From Bacteroidetes bacterium HGW-Bacteroidetes-5 (GTDB lineage: Bacteria; Bacteroidota; Bacteroidia; Bacteroidales; UBA932): a stretch of 64,000 nucleotides of DNA. The DNA lies in NCBI GenBank assembly GCA_002842515.1, contig PHDC01000001.1:1178001-1242000 (forward strand), given 5' to 3'. The translations under genes and the position numbers were made by a program. This document shows positions 36,208-46,133 of this stretch, in pieces; position 1 is the stretch's first letter; each line of letters begins with the position of its first letter. The notes below the pieces were generated by a model. That model worked only from the letters and a program-made list of their open reading frames with translations, did not search any database and had not been told where the DNA came from.

Positions 36208-38379
36208 CTATTTAATATCCATCTCCTTTAGAAGATGGGTTGCTCCGGCATATTTCTCTATCACCCAAAGTACATAACGGATATCTACACTCACAGATTT
36301 ACAGTATCCCTCAACGAAATAGACATCGCCTGCCATAGACTCCCTGTTTCCGTCAAAAGCAAGACCAATAAGTTCCCCTTTAGCGTTCATTACTGCACTG
36401 CCGGAGTTTCCTCCCGTGATATCGTTATCGGACATAAAGTTAACATAGAGAGTGCCATTTTGGCCCCATCTGCCCCAGTCGGCTGCTTTTAGAGCACTCT
36501 CATAATTGGCCTTGACACGGAACTCATAGTCGTTCGGGTTAATCTTCTCCTGAATACCTTTTGTGGTTGTTTGGTAGTGATAATAAACAGCATCTTTAGC
36601 CTTTATCCCGCCAATCTCACCAAATGTGAGTCTCATTGTTGAGTTCGCATCCGGATAGATATTATTGGAAGTCTCACTTTGCATCTCATACATCGCCTTA
36701 ACATAGGCTGTTCTTTGAGTTCCGGGGTCAATATTAACCGCCTTGAGTAGAGAATCTTCCAACCTGTTATAATTACGAATTCCTGTTGTCTTAACGATAT
36801 CTATGATAGGGTCTGCCTCTATATCCTTAGGAGTTCTCTTTTGAGAAAAGAAGTTTTCTAATCTTGACTTACTTGTGATAACACTGTTGTCATATACATA
36901 GTCTGCAAGTTTATCGGTATTTCCTTCAAATTTAGCAAGCAGGTTCACAAAAGCATCATCATAAAAACTTTGTGGAACCTCTTTAACAAAGTACCGGAGC
37001 ATCACTTTTAACAGCTCTTTATCTGCTTCAAAATCTGTACTTTCAAATGTTTTTAATGCAATTTCATTAAAGTTTTTAATCAGTTCGTCTTCCAGGGTAA
37101 ACTCTTCAATTTTTGCCCTTGAGAGTGCAGATATCAACCCGCTGAACCTTTGACCCAGCCCGACAAACTCTGCTCCCCTGACCATAGATTCGCGGAAATA
37201 TTCACGAATTCGTGTAATCTCTGCCTTTACATCATATGCAGTTTTTAGGTTAGACAATACTGAACCATATTTTGCAACCCTCTCCGGTTTGGCAGATATC
37301 CAGGCAGCAAGTTTTGCCTCTCTACTCTCCAGCACATCTATTACATCAAATCTGTCAATACAGAGGTTCTCCCATTTAGCGTAATCTGTATAGTTGCTTA
37401 CTCCAAAATATTTATCGGAATATTTAAGTCTCAACTCTTGTGACGCATCCATATACTTTTTCCACACCTCAAGTTTTGATCTTCTTACTCCGCTTATAAC
37501 CGGATTAAGAATTTCAAATTTCTCCCGCAGCTCAAACGATGACATATACCTGTTGGTTCTGCCCGGATATCCGAGGATCATTGTAAAATCGTTCTCCTTT
37601 ACACCTTTTGATGATACAGAGAGGTATCTCTTGGCAACCAGTGGTTTGTTCTCTGCAGAGTATTGTGCAGGCTTACCATCTGCACCTGAATAGACCCTGT
37701 ATATGGCAAAGTCGCCTTTGTGCTGAGGCCATCCCCAGTTATCTGTCTCCCCGCCGAAAGCCCCTACAGAGACAGGTGGAGCGCCAACTAAACGAACATC
37801 ACTGTATGTTTCATAAAAATAGAGATAGTATTTAGTTCCTCTCCACATAGATGAGAGCGATTTTTCGTATGGGTTACTCTCATATTTCTTCTCTATCACC
37901 CCGGAAACCTTGTTCATAAAGAACAGCCCGCGCGGCCCTGCAGCATCGAGGCTATCAATAATTTTATTGACTAAGTCAGTCACATCCGATACTCCTCTGA
38001 GAAAGGTCACACTTTTCCCCTTTATTGGTTTCTCGTCACTCATATTCATTGCCCAGAAACCATTCTCAAGATAGTTATTCTCCTGAGTACTTAATGAATG
38101 AATATCCCCGTAAGCGCAATGGTGATTAGTAATCATAAGCCCGTTAGGCGATATGATGCTCCCGCTGCAACCTCCTCCGTCAATTGCAACAATGGCATCT
38201 GTAAGTGCAATCCCTTCCGGATTATAGATTTCACCCGGCTTTAACTCCAGCCCTTTACTCTTCATTAGTTCAAAAAGCTGTTTATCCAGCAGGTTAACAA
38301 GCCACATTCCCTCATCGGCAGATGCCCTTGGCAGAATAAGGATAAAAAATGACGCAACAATAAGTAATCTCTTTTTCAC
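36208..38379 (-). CDS. S46 family dipeptidyl-peptidase (DPP7/DPP11 type), copy 1
   Basis: 723 residues from a GTG start. Signal peptide to about residue 21 (RASADEGMW). Chymotrypsin-fold exopeptidase that removes dipeptides from the N-terminus in the periplasm. The catalytic His is in LMITNHHCAYGD (about 86), the Asp region is GGETDNWGWPQHKGDFAIYRVY, and Ser659 is in GGNSGSAV. The S1 position that separates DPP11 (Arg, acidic specificity) from DPP7 (Gly, hydrophobic) reads FDGN with Gly at about 677, so I predict DPP7-like specificity. Convergent with the DUF6850 gene and divergent from the polyferredoxin gene. Confidence 0.92.
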   Translation of the reverse strand: MKKRLLIVASFFILILPRASADEGMWLVNLLDKQLFELMKSKGLELKPGEIYNPEGIALTDAIVAIDGGGCSGSIISPNGLMITNHHCAYGDIHSLSTQENNYLENGFWAMNMSDEKPIKGKSVTFLRGVSDVTDLVNKIIDSLDAAGPRGLFFMNKVSGVIEKKYESNPYEKSLSSMWRGTKYYLYFYETYSDVRLVGAPPVSVGAFGGETDNWGWPQHKGDFAIYRVYSGADGKPAQYSAENKPLVAKRYLSVSSKGVKENDFTMILGYPGRTNRYMSSFELREKFEILNPVISGVRRSKLEVWKKYMDASQELRLKYSDKYFGVSNYTDYAKWENLCIDRFDVIDVLESREAKLAAWISAKPERVAKYGSVLSNLKTAYDVKAEITRIREYFRESMVRGAEFVGLGQRFSGLISALSRAKIEEFTLEDELIKNFNEIALKTFESTDFEADKELLKVMLRYFVKEVPQSFYDDAFVNLLAKFEGNTDKLADYVYDNSVITSKSRLENFFSQKRTPKDIEADPIIDIVKTTGIRNYNRLEDSLLKAVNIDPGTQRTAYVKAMYEMQSETSNNIYPDANSTMRLTFGEIGGIKAKDAVYYHYQTTTKGIQEKINPNDYEFRVKANYESALKAADWGRWGQNGTLYVNFMSDNDITGGNSGSAVMNAKGELIGLAFDGNRESMAGDVYFVEGYCKSVSVDIRYVLWVIEKYAGATHLLKEMDIK

Positions 38380-38673
38380 GATAATAATTTTGAGTTAATA
38401 ATCTGTTTTATTGTAAAAATATCTCTCTAAAGATATAGTAAAATTTAAGCTGAATACCAGTCGAATATAACTGTATGATCAATTTAAAACCCTTATTGGT
38501 ATTATATTTGAGCAAATTTAGCTATTTTTGCGACAAACCGTTATTTTTTTATAACAGTTCTTGTTTTCCAACATTTTAAATCGTGCCCAAAAGTTAGCCG
38601 TATACAGATGTCATCCCGGAAATGGAAATAAACATTATTCACAACATATATTTATTTTTAACCACTTTCTAAA
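38380..38673. promoter_or_regulatory. Divergent promoter region between S46 and polyferredoxin genes
   Basis: 294 bases, AT-rich. On the plus strand there are two exact TAnnTTTG boxes 20 bases apart, TATATTTG (38503-38510) and TATTTTTG (38523-38530), both with weak -33 regions; either would give a leader of about 140 bases. For the S46 gene the best candidate is TATCTTTA on the minus strand (38428-38435), one base off consensus, inside a small palindrome ATATCT-N6-AGATAT (38420-38437). Confidence 0.4.
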
Positions 38674-40629
38674 ATGAAGAATTTGAAAAAAAACTGGTTC
38701 CGCCATTTAATACAATGGGGAACTTTAATTGCGATTATCATTATCCTGACAAAGGTATTCGGGAATGAGAGCGCAGATCCTGAAGCTTACTGCCCATTCG
38801 GGGGTATCCAGACGCTGGGAACATATCTGGTAGCCGGCTCAATGGCCTGCAGTATGACTGCAACACAAATTATGATGGGTGTTGTACTGGCTCTGGGAGT
38901 TATCCTGTTTAGCAAACTTTTTTGCGGTTATTTGTGCCCTCTTGGCTGGGCAACCGAGTATCTTGCAAAACTGCGCAAAAAACTAAAGATTAAAGAGATC
39001 GTAATTAACTACGGCACAATTGCAGATAAAATTCTGCGTCTGTTTAAATATGTGCTTCTATTCTGGATCTTCTACACAACCGTAAACAGTTCTGAGCTAT
39101 TTTGCAAGAACTTTGACCCTTATTACGCTGCAGCTACAGGCTTCCAGGGTGAACTTACAATGTGGATGGCACTTTTGGCCATTGCAATTTTTGTACTTGG
39201 TAACCTATTCGTTAAAATGTTCTGGTGCAAATATCTATGCCCGCTTGGAGCACTCAGCAATATCTTTAAATACGCAATAACTTTTGCAGTTCTTGTTGGA
39301 ATTTTCGCACTTGTAAACTACAGCGGGTTAGCCGTTTCGTGGGTATATCTTCTTGGTGCCGCATCGTTGATAGGCTATCTGTGGGAGATATTATACCTTG
39401 AAGTTAAGGTGTTCCCTCTTCTTAAAGTTGTAAGATCTACCGAAAAGTGTAATGACTGCGGTCTATGCGCAAAAAAATGCCCGTACGGAATTAATGTAGA
39501 TAAAGTAGGCTCTGTTAAGAATGTAGATTGCAACCTTTGCGGCGAGTGTATAGCAAGTTGTAACCAGGACGCTCTTACCTTCGGAGGTAAAAAGAGTTTC
39601 CGCTGGGTTCCTGCAATCCTCACAATTGTACTGTTTGCTACAGCCTTCTTCCTTGGAAAAACAATGGAACTCCCAACAATTGATATTAGATGGGGAGACG
39701 AAGCAAAACACGAACAACTTGAAAAATTCCGTGTTGAGGGTCTTCGTTCCGTTAAATGCTACGGAAGCTCAATGGCATTCTCTGCCACTCTCAAAAAAAT
39801 ACCGGGAGTATACGGAGTTGCAACATTTGTAAAACACTCAAACGTTGATATCTATTATGTGCCATCTGAGGTTACAGAGGATAAGATTCGCGAGATGATC
39901 TATGTCCCTTCAAAATTCAAGATTGCAACCCCACCTGTTGAAGCTCAGCAGATAAAGGTCATTACAATCTACACCGAGAAGATGTATGACAGAATGGATC
40001 CAAACTACCTTGGTCTTCAGTTCAGGAATACCGGCAAAGGTTACTATGGCATCGAAACTGAGTACTCTTGCCCGTTAACTGTAAGGCTCTATATGGATTT
40101 AAATGAGCCTGTAGATGAGAAGTTCTTTAAAGAGATGGTTGAACTTAAGCAACTTGAGATGCCTGTACACGGTGGTGGAGTAAATATCGTGGAGGTAGAT
40201 TTTGAGTACATTGGCCTTGCAGAGGGCTCAGATACCATTACCAGAAGAGAGTTTTTGGAGCGTCAGTTTAACAAGTTCTCTGTTCCTTTCAAAAAGAATC
40301 AGGAGAGCTGGGACGGCAAAAACGCTGCAGTATATGAACTTGTCTATCCAAATCTTGACAAACCGCTTATCACGAGAAACCTTCCATATCTTTCAAATCA
40401 CCTCTCTCAACTGGAGGGCTTCCTCTCAATCGAGACAACCCTTAATGAGAGTGACGAGTACTGCTTCAGAATTACCTACAGAGCAGATGTTCTAAACGAT
40501 GATAAGATATGGGAAGCTTTGAACAAAGCTAAATGGACTATCAAAAACAAAGAGGGTGTTATGGAAGATGTAGATCCTAAATTTACGTTTGACACCAAAG
40601 GCGCTACCAAAGCGGTTACCAAAGAGTAA
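38674..40629 (+). CDS. Membrane polyferredoxin (NapH/CcoG-like) fused to an HMA-like domain
   Basis: 651 residues. Five or six membrane segments in the first 250 residues, with paired motifs CGYLCPLG (about 89) and CKYLCPLG (about 188) as in NapH/CcoG-type quinol- or electron-transfer proteins. Two [4Fe-4S] motifs follow: CNDCGLCAKKCP (about 255) and CNLCGECIASC (about 287). After another membrane helix, residues about 354-415 resemble a heavy-metal-associated fold (VEGLRSVKCYGSSM...KKIPGVYGVATFVKHSNVDIYYVPSEVTEDKIREMI) but the usual CxxC is CYGS. The last 230 residues I do not recognise. It is likely an electron-transfer protein of the inner membrane; partner unknown. S46 copy 2 follows after 32 bases. 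Confidence 0.75.
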   Translation: MKNLKKNWFRHLIQWGTLIAIIIILTKVFGNESADPEAYCPFGGIQTLGTYLVAGSMACSMTATQIMMGVVLALGVILFSKLFCGYLCPLGWATEYLAKLRKKLKIKEIVINYGTIADKILRLFKYVLLFWIFYTTVNSSELFCKNFDPYYAAATGFQGELTMWMALLAIAIFVLGNLFVKMFWCKYLCPLGALSNIFKYAITFAVLVGIFALVNYSGLAVSWVYLLGAASLIGYLWEILYLEVKVFPLLKVVRSTEKCNDCGLCAKKCPYGINVDKVGSVKNVDCNLCGECIASCNQDALTFGGKKSFRWVPAILTIVLFATAFFLGKTMELPTIDIRWGDEAKHEQLEKFRVEGLRSVKCYGSSMAFSATLKKIPGVYGVATFVKHSNVDIYYVPSEVTEDKIREMIYVPSKFKIATPPVEAQQIKVITIYTEKMYDRMDPNYLGLQFRNTGKGYYGIETEYSCPLTVRLYMDLNEPVDEKFFKEMVELKQLEMPVHGGGVNIVEVDFEYIGLAEGSDTITRREFLERQFNKFSVPFKKNQESWDGKNAAVYELVYPNLDKPLITRNLPYLSNHLSQLEGFLSIETTLNESDEYCFRITYRADVLNDDKIWEALNKAKWTIKNKEGVMEDVDPKFTFDTKGATKAVTKE

Positions 40630-40661
40630 CTGCATCATATATTTAACGGCAAATAAAATAG

Positions 40662-42830
40662 ATGAGAAATTTAATTAAAGTCACTACACTCTTCACCCTG
40701 CTCTTGATATTAACACCATCAAGGGCAGATGAGGGGATGTGGTTAATCAACCTGCTGGATAAAAACCTCACCTCAAAAATGAGAGCTGCAGGGCTAAAGA
40801 TTGACCCAAAGATTATTTATGACGAAAACACCGCATCCTTGAGTGATGCGGTTGTAGCACTGGATTTCGGTTGTACCGGAAGTATTATCTCAAAAGATGG
40901 GTTGCTTATCACAAACCACCATTGCGCATATGGAGATGTTCACGCACTGAGCACGCCTAACAAAAACTATCTTGAAGATGGTTTCTGGGCAATGAAAAGA
41001 GACCAGGAGATCTATATTAACGGTAAGTCTGTCTTCTTCCTGAGAAAGGTTATGGATGTTTCCGAAGAGGTGAAGAGAGTTTCGGACTCACTTAAAACAG
41101 CCGGCCAACCATCCGGGATGAGAAGAATTTCATCGGTGATGGAGGGTGCTGCAAGTAAAAAAAGCGGTATGGAGAGTATGCTGATGTCAATGTGGAGAGG
41201 CTCAAAATACTATATGTTCTACTACGAGGTCTATACCGATATTCGTTTAGTCGGAGCACCTCCGGTATCAATCGCTGCCTATGGCGGGGAGACAGATAAC
41301 TGGGAGTGGCCGCAGCATAAAGGAGACTTTGCACTTTACAGAGTTTACGGAGGCAAAGACGGTAAACCGGCAAAATACTCTGTCAACAACGTTCCCATTA
41401 CACCAAAAAAAGTTCTCAACATCTCCACTAAAGGGGTAAAAGAGGGAGATTTTACAATGGTAATGGGTTTCCCGGGCAGAACAAACCGCTACAACTCCTC
41501 ATTTGGGGTAAATGAGAAGGAGAGGGTTACAAACCCGGTTTCGGTAAAGCTTCGCAAGGGCAAATTGCAGATTATGAACAGCTTTATGGAGATAGATCCT
41601 GCCGTAAGACTTAAATATGCAGATCATTATTTTAGTATCAGCAATGTTCAGGAGCTTATGGCCGGAGAGATTACCAACTTCAGGCGTTTTGGTGTTGTTG
41701 ACATCAAAAAGAGTCAGGAGAAGGAGCTTCAGAGTTGGATAGAGAGCGATCCGGAGAGAGCAGAAAAATGGGGTGACCTTCTTAAGAAGATGGAGGAGAG
41801 CTACAACAAAACAGAGAAGATAGCCAAAGCCAGGAAATACTTCCAGGAGACAATGGTTGCAGGTCAAGGCTTCATCTATATGGGAAACCGCACCAACTCT
41901 CTAAAAACAGCCAAAGAGAGAGAGAAACTGGATACACTCAGGGTAGGATCTGAGCATCACAAGACACTTATAAGAAACATAGAAAGTGGTTATGAGTCTT
42001 GTGACCTCAGAGTTGAGAAAGAGTTGATGAACTTCCAGCTGCGCGAGTTTTTGGGAGCAGTTCCCGAGGAGTATTGGGGAGATTACATCCGCAGGCTTTA
42101 CAAAGAGTTTTACGGAGATAGTAAGTTGATGACAGACTATGTTTTTGAAAACTCAATTATTCTCAACCCGGATAAGTTCCGTGCTACTGTAAGTAAAGAC
42201 CAGCCCATTGATCTCTACATTGAAGACCCAATTTCTCAGCTATCAAGATCGGCCAGAATTACTGAGTTCAACAGTGACGAGACCAAGATTATGGATGGAG
42301 AAAGCCTCTTTGATATGGAGGCCTACTACACCAGACTTGTTTACCAGATGAACAAAGAGAGAGGCGTGGTTCAGTACCCGGATGCGAACTCTACAATGAG
42401 GCTCACATATGGAACAGTAGGCCCTATTAACCCTTCCGACGGAATATACTACAGTTCTCAAAGCACTACACAAGGGTTCATAGACAAATACAACCCGGAC
42501 AATTATGAGTTCAACATTAAGCCTGAGGTTCTTTCACTGCTTAAATCCAAAGATTGGGGCAGATGGGGAGATAAAGGTAAATTGTATGTAAACTTCCTCT
42601 CAAATAACGATATCACAGGAGGTAACTCCGGAAGCCCTGTCCTCAACGCTAAAGGAGAGCTGGTTGGTCTCGCATTTGACGGAAATAAAGAGTCTTTGGC
42701 GGGTGATGCATACTTCCATCCTCAGATGAATAAATGCGTTAATGTAGATATCCGTTACATCCTTTGGATTATTGAAAAATATGCAAAGGCAAATCACCTG
42801 ATAGAGGAGATGAACTTCTCCACAAAATAG
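40662..42830 (+). CDS. S46 family dipeptidyl-peptidase (DPP7/DPP11 type), copy 2
   Basis: 722 residues with a signal peptide (about 1-22, PSRADEGMW). Same catalytic set as copy 1: LLITNHHCAYGD, GGETDNWEWPQHKGDFALYRVY and Ser656 in GGNSGSPV. The specificity position reads FDGN (Gly about 674), again predicting DPP7-like preference for hydrophobic residues. Differences from copy 1 run through the whole chain, so this is an old duplication. It sits between the polyferredoxin gene (32 bases) and the M16 gene (7 bases) and is probably in one operon with both. Confidence 0.92.
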   Translation: MRNLIKVTTLFTLLLILTPSRADEGMWLINLLDKNLTSKMRAAGLKIDPKIIYDENTASLSDAVVALDFGCTGSIISKDGLLITNHHCAYGDVHALSTPNKNYLEDGFWAMKRDQEIYINGKSVFFLRKVMDVSEEVKRVSDSLKTAGQPSGMRRISSVMEGAASKKSGMESMLMSMWRGSKYYMFYYEVYTDIRLVGAPPVSIAAYGGETDNWEWPQHKGDFALYRVYGGKDGKPAKYSVNNVPITPKKVLNISTKGVKEGDFTMVMGFPGRTNRYNSSFGVNEKERVTNPVSVKLRKGKLQIMNSFMEIDPAVRLKYADHYFSISNVQELMAGEITNFRRFGVVDIKKSQEKELQSWIESDPERAEKWGDLLKKMEESYNKTEKIAKARKYFQETMVAGQGFIYMGNRTNSLKTAKEREKLDTLRVGSEHHKTLIRNIESGYESCDLRVEKELMNFQLREFLGAVPEEYWGDYIRRLYKEFYGDSKLMTDYVFENSIILNPDKFRATVSKDQPIDLYIEDPISQLSRSARITEFNSDETKIMDGESLFDMEAYYTRLVYQMNKERGVVQYPDANSTMRLTYGTVGPINPSDGIYYSSQSTTQGFIDKYNPDNYEFNIKPEVLSLLKSKDWGRWGDKGKLYVNFLSNNDITGGNSGSPVLNAKGELVGLAFDGNKESLAGDAYFHPQMNKCVNVDIRYILWIIEKYAKANHLIEEMNFSTK

Positions 42831-42837
42831 AGAGAAT

Positions 42838-45690
42838 ATGAACCAAATAAAAAGATTTACCACCCTGCTGGTGGTAGCCGTAATAGGCATCACGGCAGGG
42901 TTTGCGCAGAGTTTCGATGTTACCGGTCCACTGCCTGCAGATAATAATTTTAAAATAGGTAAGCTCGAAAACGGGCTTACCTACTATATCCGACACGCCA
43001 CAAACCCGGCCGGTAGAGCTGAGTTCTTTATTGTCCACAATGTCGGCTCACTTCAGGAGAATGACAATCAGCGAGGGCTGGCTCACTTTCTGGAGCATAT
43101 GGCATTTAACGGTACTAAGAATTTCCCCAAAAAACAGCTACTGGAGTATTTCGGAAGTATTGGAGTTAAGTTCGGAGCCAACATAAATGCATATACATCA
43201 ATGGAGAGAACTGTCTACAACATATCTGCAGTTCCCGTACAGAGAGGGGTCGTAATTGACTCTGCCCTGCTGGCACTTCACGACTGGTCTCACTACATCT
43301 CCTGCGAACCGGCAGAGGTTGAAGCAGAGAGAGGGGTTGTCAGAGAGGAGTGGCGCAGGGGAGATGACGCCAGGACCAGAATGATGAAGGGAATTACACG
43401 ATTTGAACAGAGTGGGTCACGCTTTGCTCAGAGAGATGTGATTGGTCTTCCGGAAATCATTAACACCTTCACACGCGAGACCCTTGTAGATTACTACCAC
43501 AAATGGTACCGTCCGGATTTGCAAGCTGTTATAGTTGTGGGAGATATTGATGTCGCAGATATTGAGAAGAGGATAATTGAAAGATTTTCAACTATTCCAA
43601 AGGTTGAGAACGGAGCTGTAAGAGAGTCTTACTCCATTCCTGTAAACAATAAGCCTATAGTCGGGTTCCATACAGATCCCGAATCTAAAGCGCTCTCTGT
43701 TAGGATGACAATAAAGATTCCTCACCTCTCTGCAGCAAAAAGGCACACAACGGAAGCCCTTTATGATGAGCTGATAAGGAACCTTTTCCTGGATATGTTC
43801 AAGATTCGCTGCCAGGTTGCATTGGAGGGAACAGACTCACTTACCAAAGCTCTTATCCCTGTATTCGGGAATATAAGCTACGCCAGCGGCACATTCACAA
43901 CAACCTCGCTTCCTGTTAATAACAAATCTACCCTCAACGCACTAAAAGCAGTATTTATTGAGGTTGAGAGAGTGAAGCAGCACGGTTTTGAACAGGATGA
44001 GCTTGACCCGGCACTTATAAGAGTTAAGAAGCAATGGGATGGATTCCATAAGAGAGTGGCTAAGCCAAAAAACGAAGATTATGTATCTGCAGCCGTAGAG
44101 CACTTCACACGAAATAACCCCCTATTAAACATAGACGGCTATTTCGGGCTTTCAAAAGAGCTTCTGAACAAGATCACTCTTGAAGATGTCAACTCAGCAA
44201 TATCAAAAATTATAACCGACCAGAATCGTGTTATAATATTTGCAATTCCTGAGAGTGATAAAATCTATCTTCCTACCGAAGATGATGTTCTATCGCTTTT
44301 GGATGAGGTTCAAAACACCCCTCTGGAGAAATTTATTCCTGTCTCAGATAAAGAGATATCTCTCCTCAAGGAGATTGCTCCGGGTAAAATTTCAAAAACG
44401 AAAGCCTTAACTTCAAAAGATCTCAATATAAAATATGAGAAACAACTAGATTCGGCAACTGAGTGGACTCTGGAGAACGGGGCAAGGGTAATATGGAAAG
44501 AGAGCTATGGCGGAAGCGACAAGAGCATCCGTATGAGAGCATTCCGCAATGGTGGATATGCACTTCCCCAAAGCATTAGAGAGACTAAAATCCTCGAGCA
44601 GTTCCTCTCACGGTTTAGCGTTAACGGGCTTAATAAAAACGACAGAACAAAATGGAGTACAAAAAAGGGTGTCTCCGTGAGTTCAGGTATCGGATACAGG
44701 AGTAACGAATTCTCCGGAACATTTACCAATGTTAAAGAGGCAGAGGATATGTTCCGTTTGCTATACCTTCACTTCACAGATGTTTCAGTTGACGATCGTG
44801 AACTTAGAAACTTCAAAACACAGTTGTTAAAAGGGCTTTCAACCGACAAGGGAGAGACGAATAGCTTTAGAGACTCCGTGAATAAGCTCCGTTTTGCAGT
44901 TAATCCTACTCATTTCAAACTTGACTCCGCCTACATAAACTCCATTACTGCAGATATGCTGATGCAACTCTATAGTAACCAGTTTATGAACCCTGTAGGT
45001 TACACATTTGTATTTAGCGGTCCTATGGAGGCATCAAAAGGCAAAGAGCTTACAGAGAAATATATTGCCTCAATTAAGAGCTCTAAATACAATGCCCCTA
45101 AACTAAGCTATAAAGAGGCTACCGTTAAAGATGGAGAGGTAGAGCTGCGCTACAAGGCAAAGAATATGCTCAGTACCAAGGCAGAGGTTACCAGAACCTA
45201 CCACGGCAAAACAGAGTATAGCGCAGAGAATAATCTTATGGCAAAGTTTATAACCTATATCCTCAGAGACCGATATATGAAATCTATCCGTGAGGAGCGT
45301 GGAGGCACATACCACGTTGGGGTTACGGGTGAAATTACAAAGTATCCGAAAACACTTTGCAAATTCACAATAGAGTTTGATACCGATCCTGCTCTGGTAA
45401 CGGATCTGCTGGAGGTTGTGCAGATGGAGATAGAGAAGCTTGTTAAGAGTGGCCCGACCGAAAAAGAGATGAAAGAGATAAAACTCTATTTATCTAAAGT
45501 TTATCAGGATCAAAAAGATGATCCGGCCTGGGTCTCTATTATTACCAATGCAATTATTGGGGAACAAGATTTAAAATTGGAGGAGAAAAAACTTCTTGAT
45601 AAGATGAACTCCGCTGATATTCATAAATTTGCAACCTCAATCTTTAACGCCGGGAACAGAATGACATTTGTTTTTGAACCGGAGATGTAA
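42838..45690 (+). CDS. M16 family zinc peptidase, two-domain, secreted
   Basis: 950 residues with a signal peptide (cut at GFAQ, about 24). The inverted zinc motif HFLEH (His83, Glu86, His87) lies in LAHFLEHMAFNGT, with the third ligand in the EVEAERGVVREEW block some 75-80 residues later. Four M16 subdomains fit the length: active N-terminal half to about 480, inactive C-terminal half with the conserved RxxRGGTYHVGVTG-type binding block near 820. Members degrade oligopeptides in the periplasm. It starts 7 bases after the S46 gene, so peptide cleavage is coupled in one operon. Confidence 0.93.
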   Translation: MNQIKRFTTLLVVAVIGITAGFAQSFDVTGPLPADNNFKIGKLENGLTYYIRHATNPAGRAEFFIVHNVGSLQENDNQRGLAHFLEHMAFNGTKNFPKKQLLEYFGSIGVKFGANINAYTSMERTVYNISAVPVQRGVVIDSALLALHDWSHYISCEPAEVEAERGVVREEWRRGDDARTRMMKGITRFEQSGSRFAQRDVIGLPEIINTFTRETLVDYYHKWYRPDLQAVIVVGDIDVADIEKRIIERFSTIPKVENGAVRESYSIPVNNKPIVGFHTDPESKALSVRMTIKIPHLSAAKRHTTEALYDELIRNLFLDMFKIRCQVALEGTDSLTKALIPVFGNISYASGTFTTTSLPVNNKSTLNALKAVFIEVERVKQHGFEQDELDPALIRVKKQWDGFHKRVAKPKNEDYVSAAVEHFTRNNPLLNIDGYFGLSKELLNKITLEDVNSAISKIITDQNRVIIFAIPESDKIYLPTEDDVLSLLDEVQNTPLEKFIPVSDKEISLLKEIAPGKISKTKALTSKDLNIKYEKQLDSATEWTLENGARVIWKESYGGSDKSIRMRAFRNGGYALPQSIRETKILEQFLSRFSVNGLNKNDRTKWSTKKGVSVSSGIGYRSNEFSGTFTNVKEAEDMFRLLYLHFTDVSVDDRELRNFKTQLLKGLSTDKGETNSFRDSVNKLRFAVNPTHFKLDSAYINSITADMLMQLYSNQFMNPVGYTFVFSGPMEASKGKELTEKYIASIKSSKYNAPKLSYKEATVKDGEVELRYKAKNMLSTKAEVTRTYHGKTEYSAENNLMAKFITYILRDRYMKSIREERGGTYHVGVTGEITKYPKTLCKFTIEFDTDPALVTDLLEVVQMEIEKLVKSGPTEKEMKEIKLYLSKVYQDQKDDPAWVSIITNAIIGEQDLKLEEKKLLDKMNSADIHKFATSIFNAGNRMTFVFEPEM

Positions 45691-45735
45691 TTGTGGCAAA
45701 CTCTTTGATTGTGTTTATTTATAATACTTTTGGTT

Positions 45736-46122
45736 ATGAAAAAAATAATTTTCGCACTTTTAGCTCTCATAATTACTGTTAGCAGTTGTGGTCCTAAAGT
45801 CTATGTCACCCGTGATCAGAGAAAACAGGGTTTTGAACCCCGCGAGATTAACGAACACCGCACCGATTACAATAAAAGAAGAGGTGTTAACGGAAGGTTG
45901 ATATTTATTAAAGAGAACCCCAGACACAACCGAATAACCGTTGTCGTGGATGACAGAATCCGGTTTGATATGAGTAATGACCATCGAAAAAGAGATTCAA
46001 AGATGAGACAACTCAGGTTAAAACCCGGCCGTCACGACATTAAGATCTTCGTTAACGGAAAGCTGATTGATCAGAGAAGTTATAATGTTGTACCAAACAG
46101 AGATATAAGAATATCTTTGTAG
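45736..46122 (+). CDS. Small basic lipoprotein of unknown function
   Basis: 128 residues from the ATG at 45736, chosen over an in-frame ATG at 45709 because it places a standard signal before the lipobox VSSCG. The mature part is rich in Arg and Lys with an N-terminal segment VTRDQRKQGFEP and a C-terminal LKPGRHDIKIFVNGKLIDQRSYNVV that recalls the tail of a PEGA-type beta domain. I do not recognise the family. It follows the M16 gene by 45 bases and converges with the DUF4105 gene 11 bases away. Confidence 0.65.
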   Translation: MKKIIFALLALIITVSSCGPKVYVTRDQRKQGFEPREINEHRTDYNKRRGVNGRLIFIKENPRHNRITVVVDDRIRFDMSNDHRKRDSKMRQLRLKPGRHDIKIFVNGKLIDQRSYNVVPNRDIRISL

Positions 46123-46133
46123 GAGGAGAGAGA

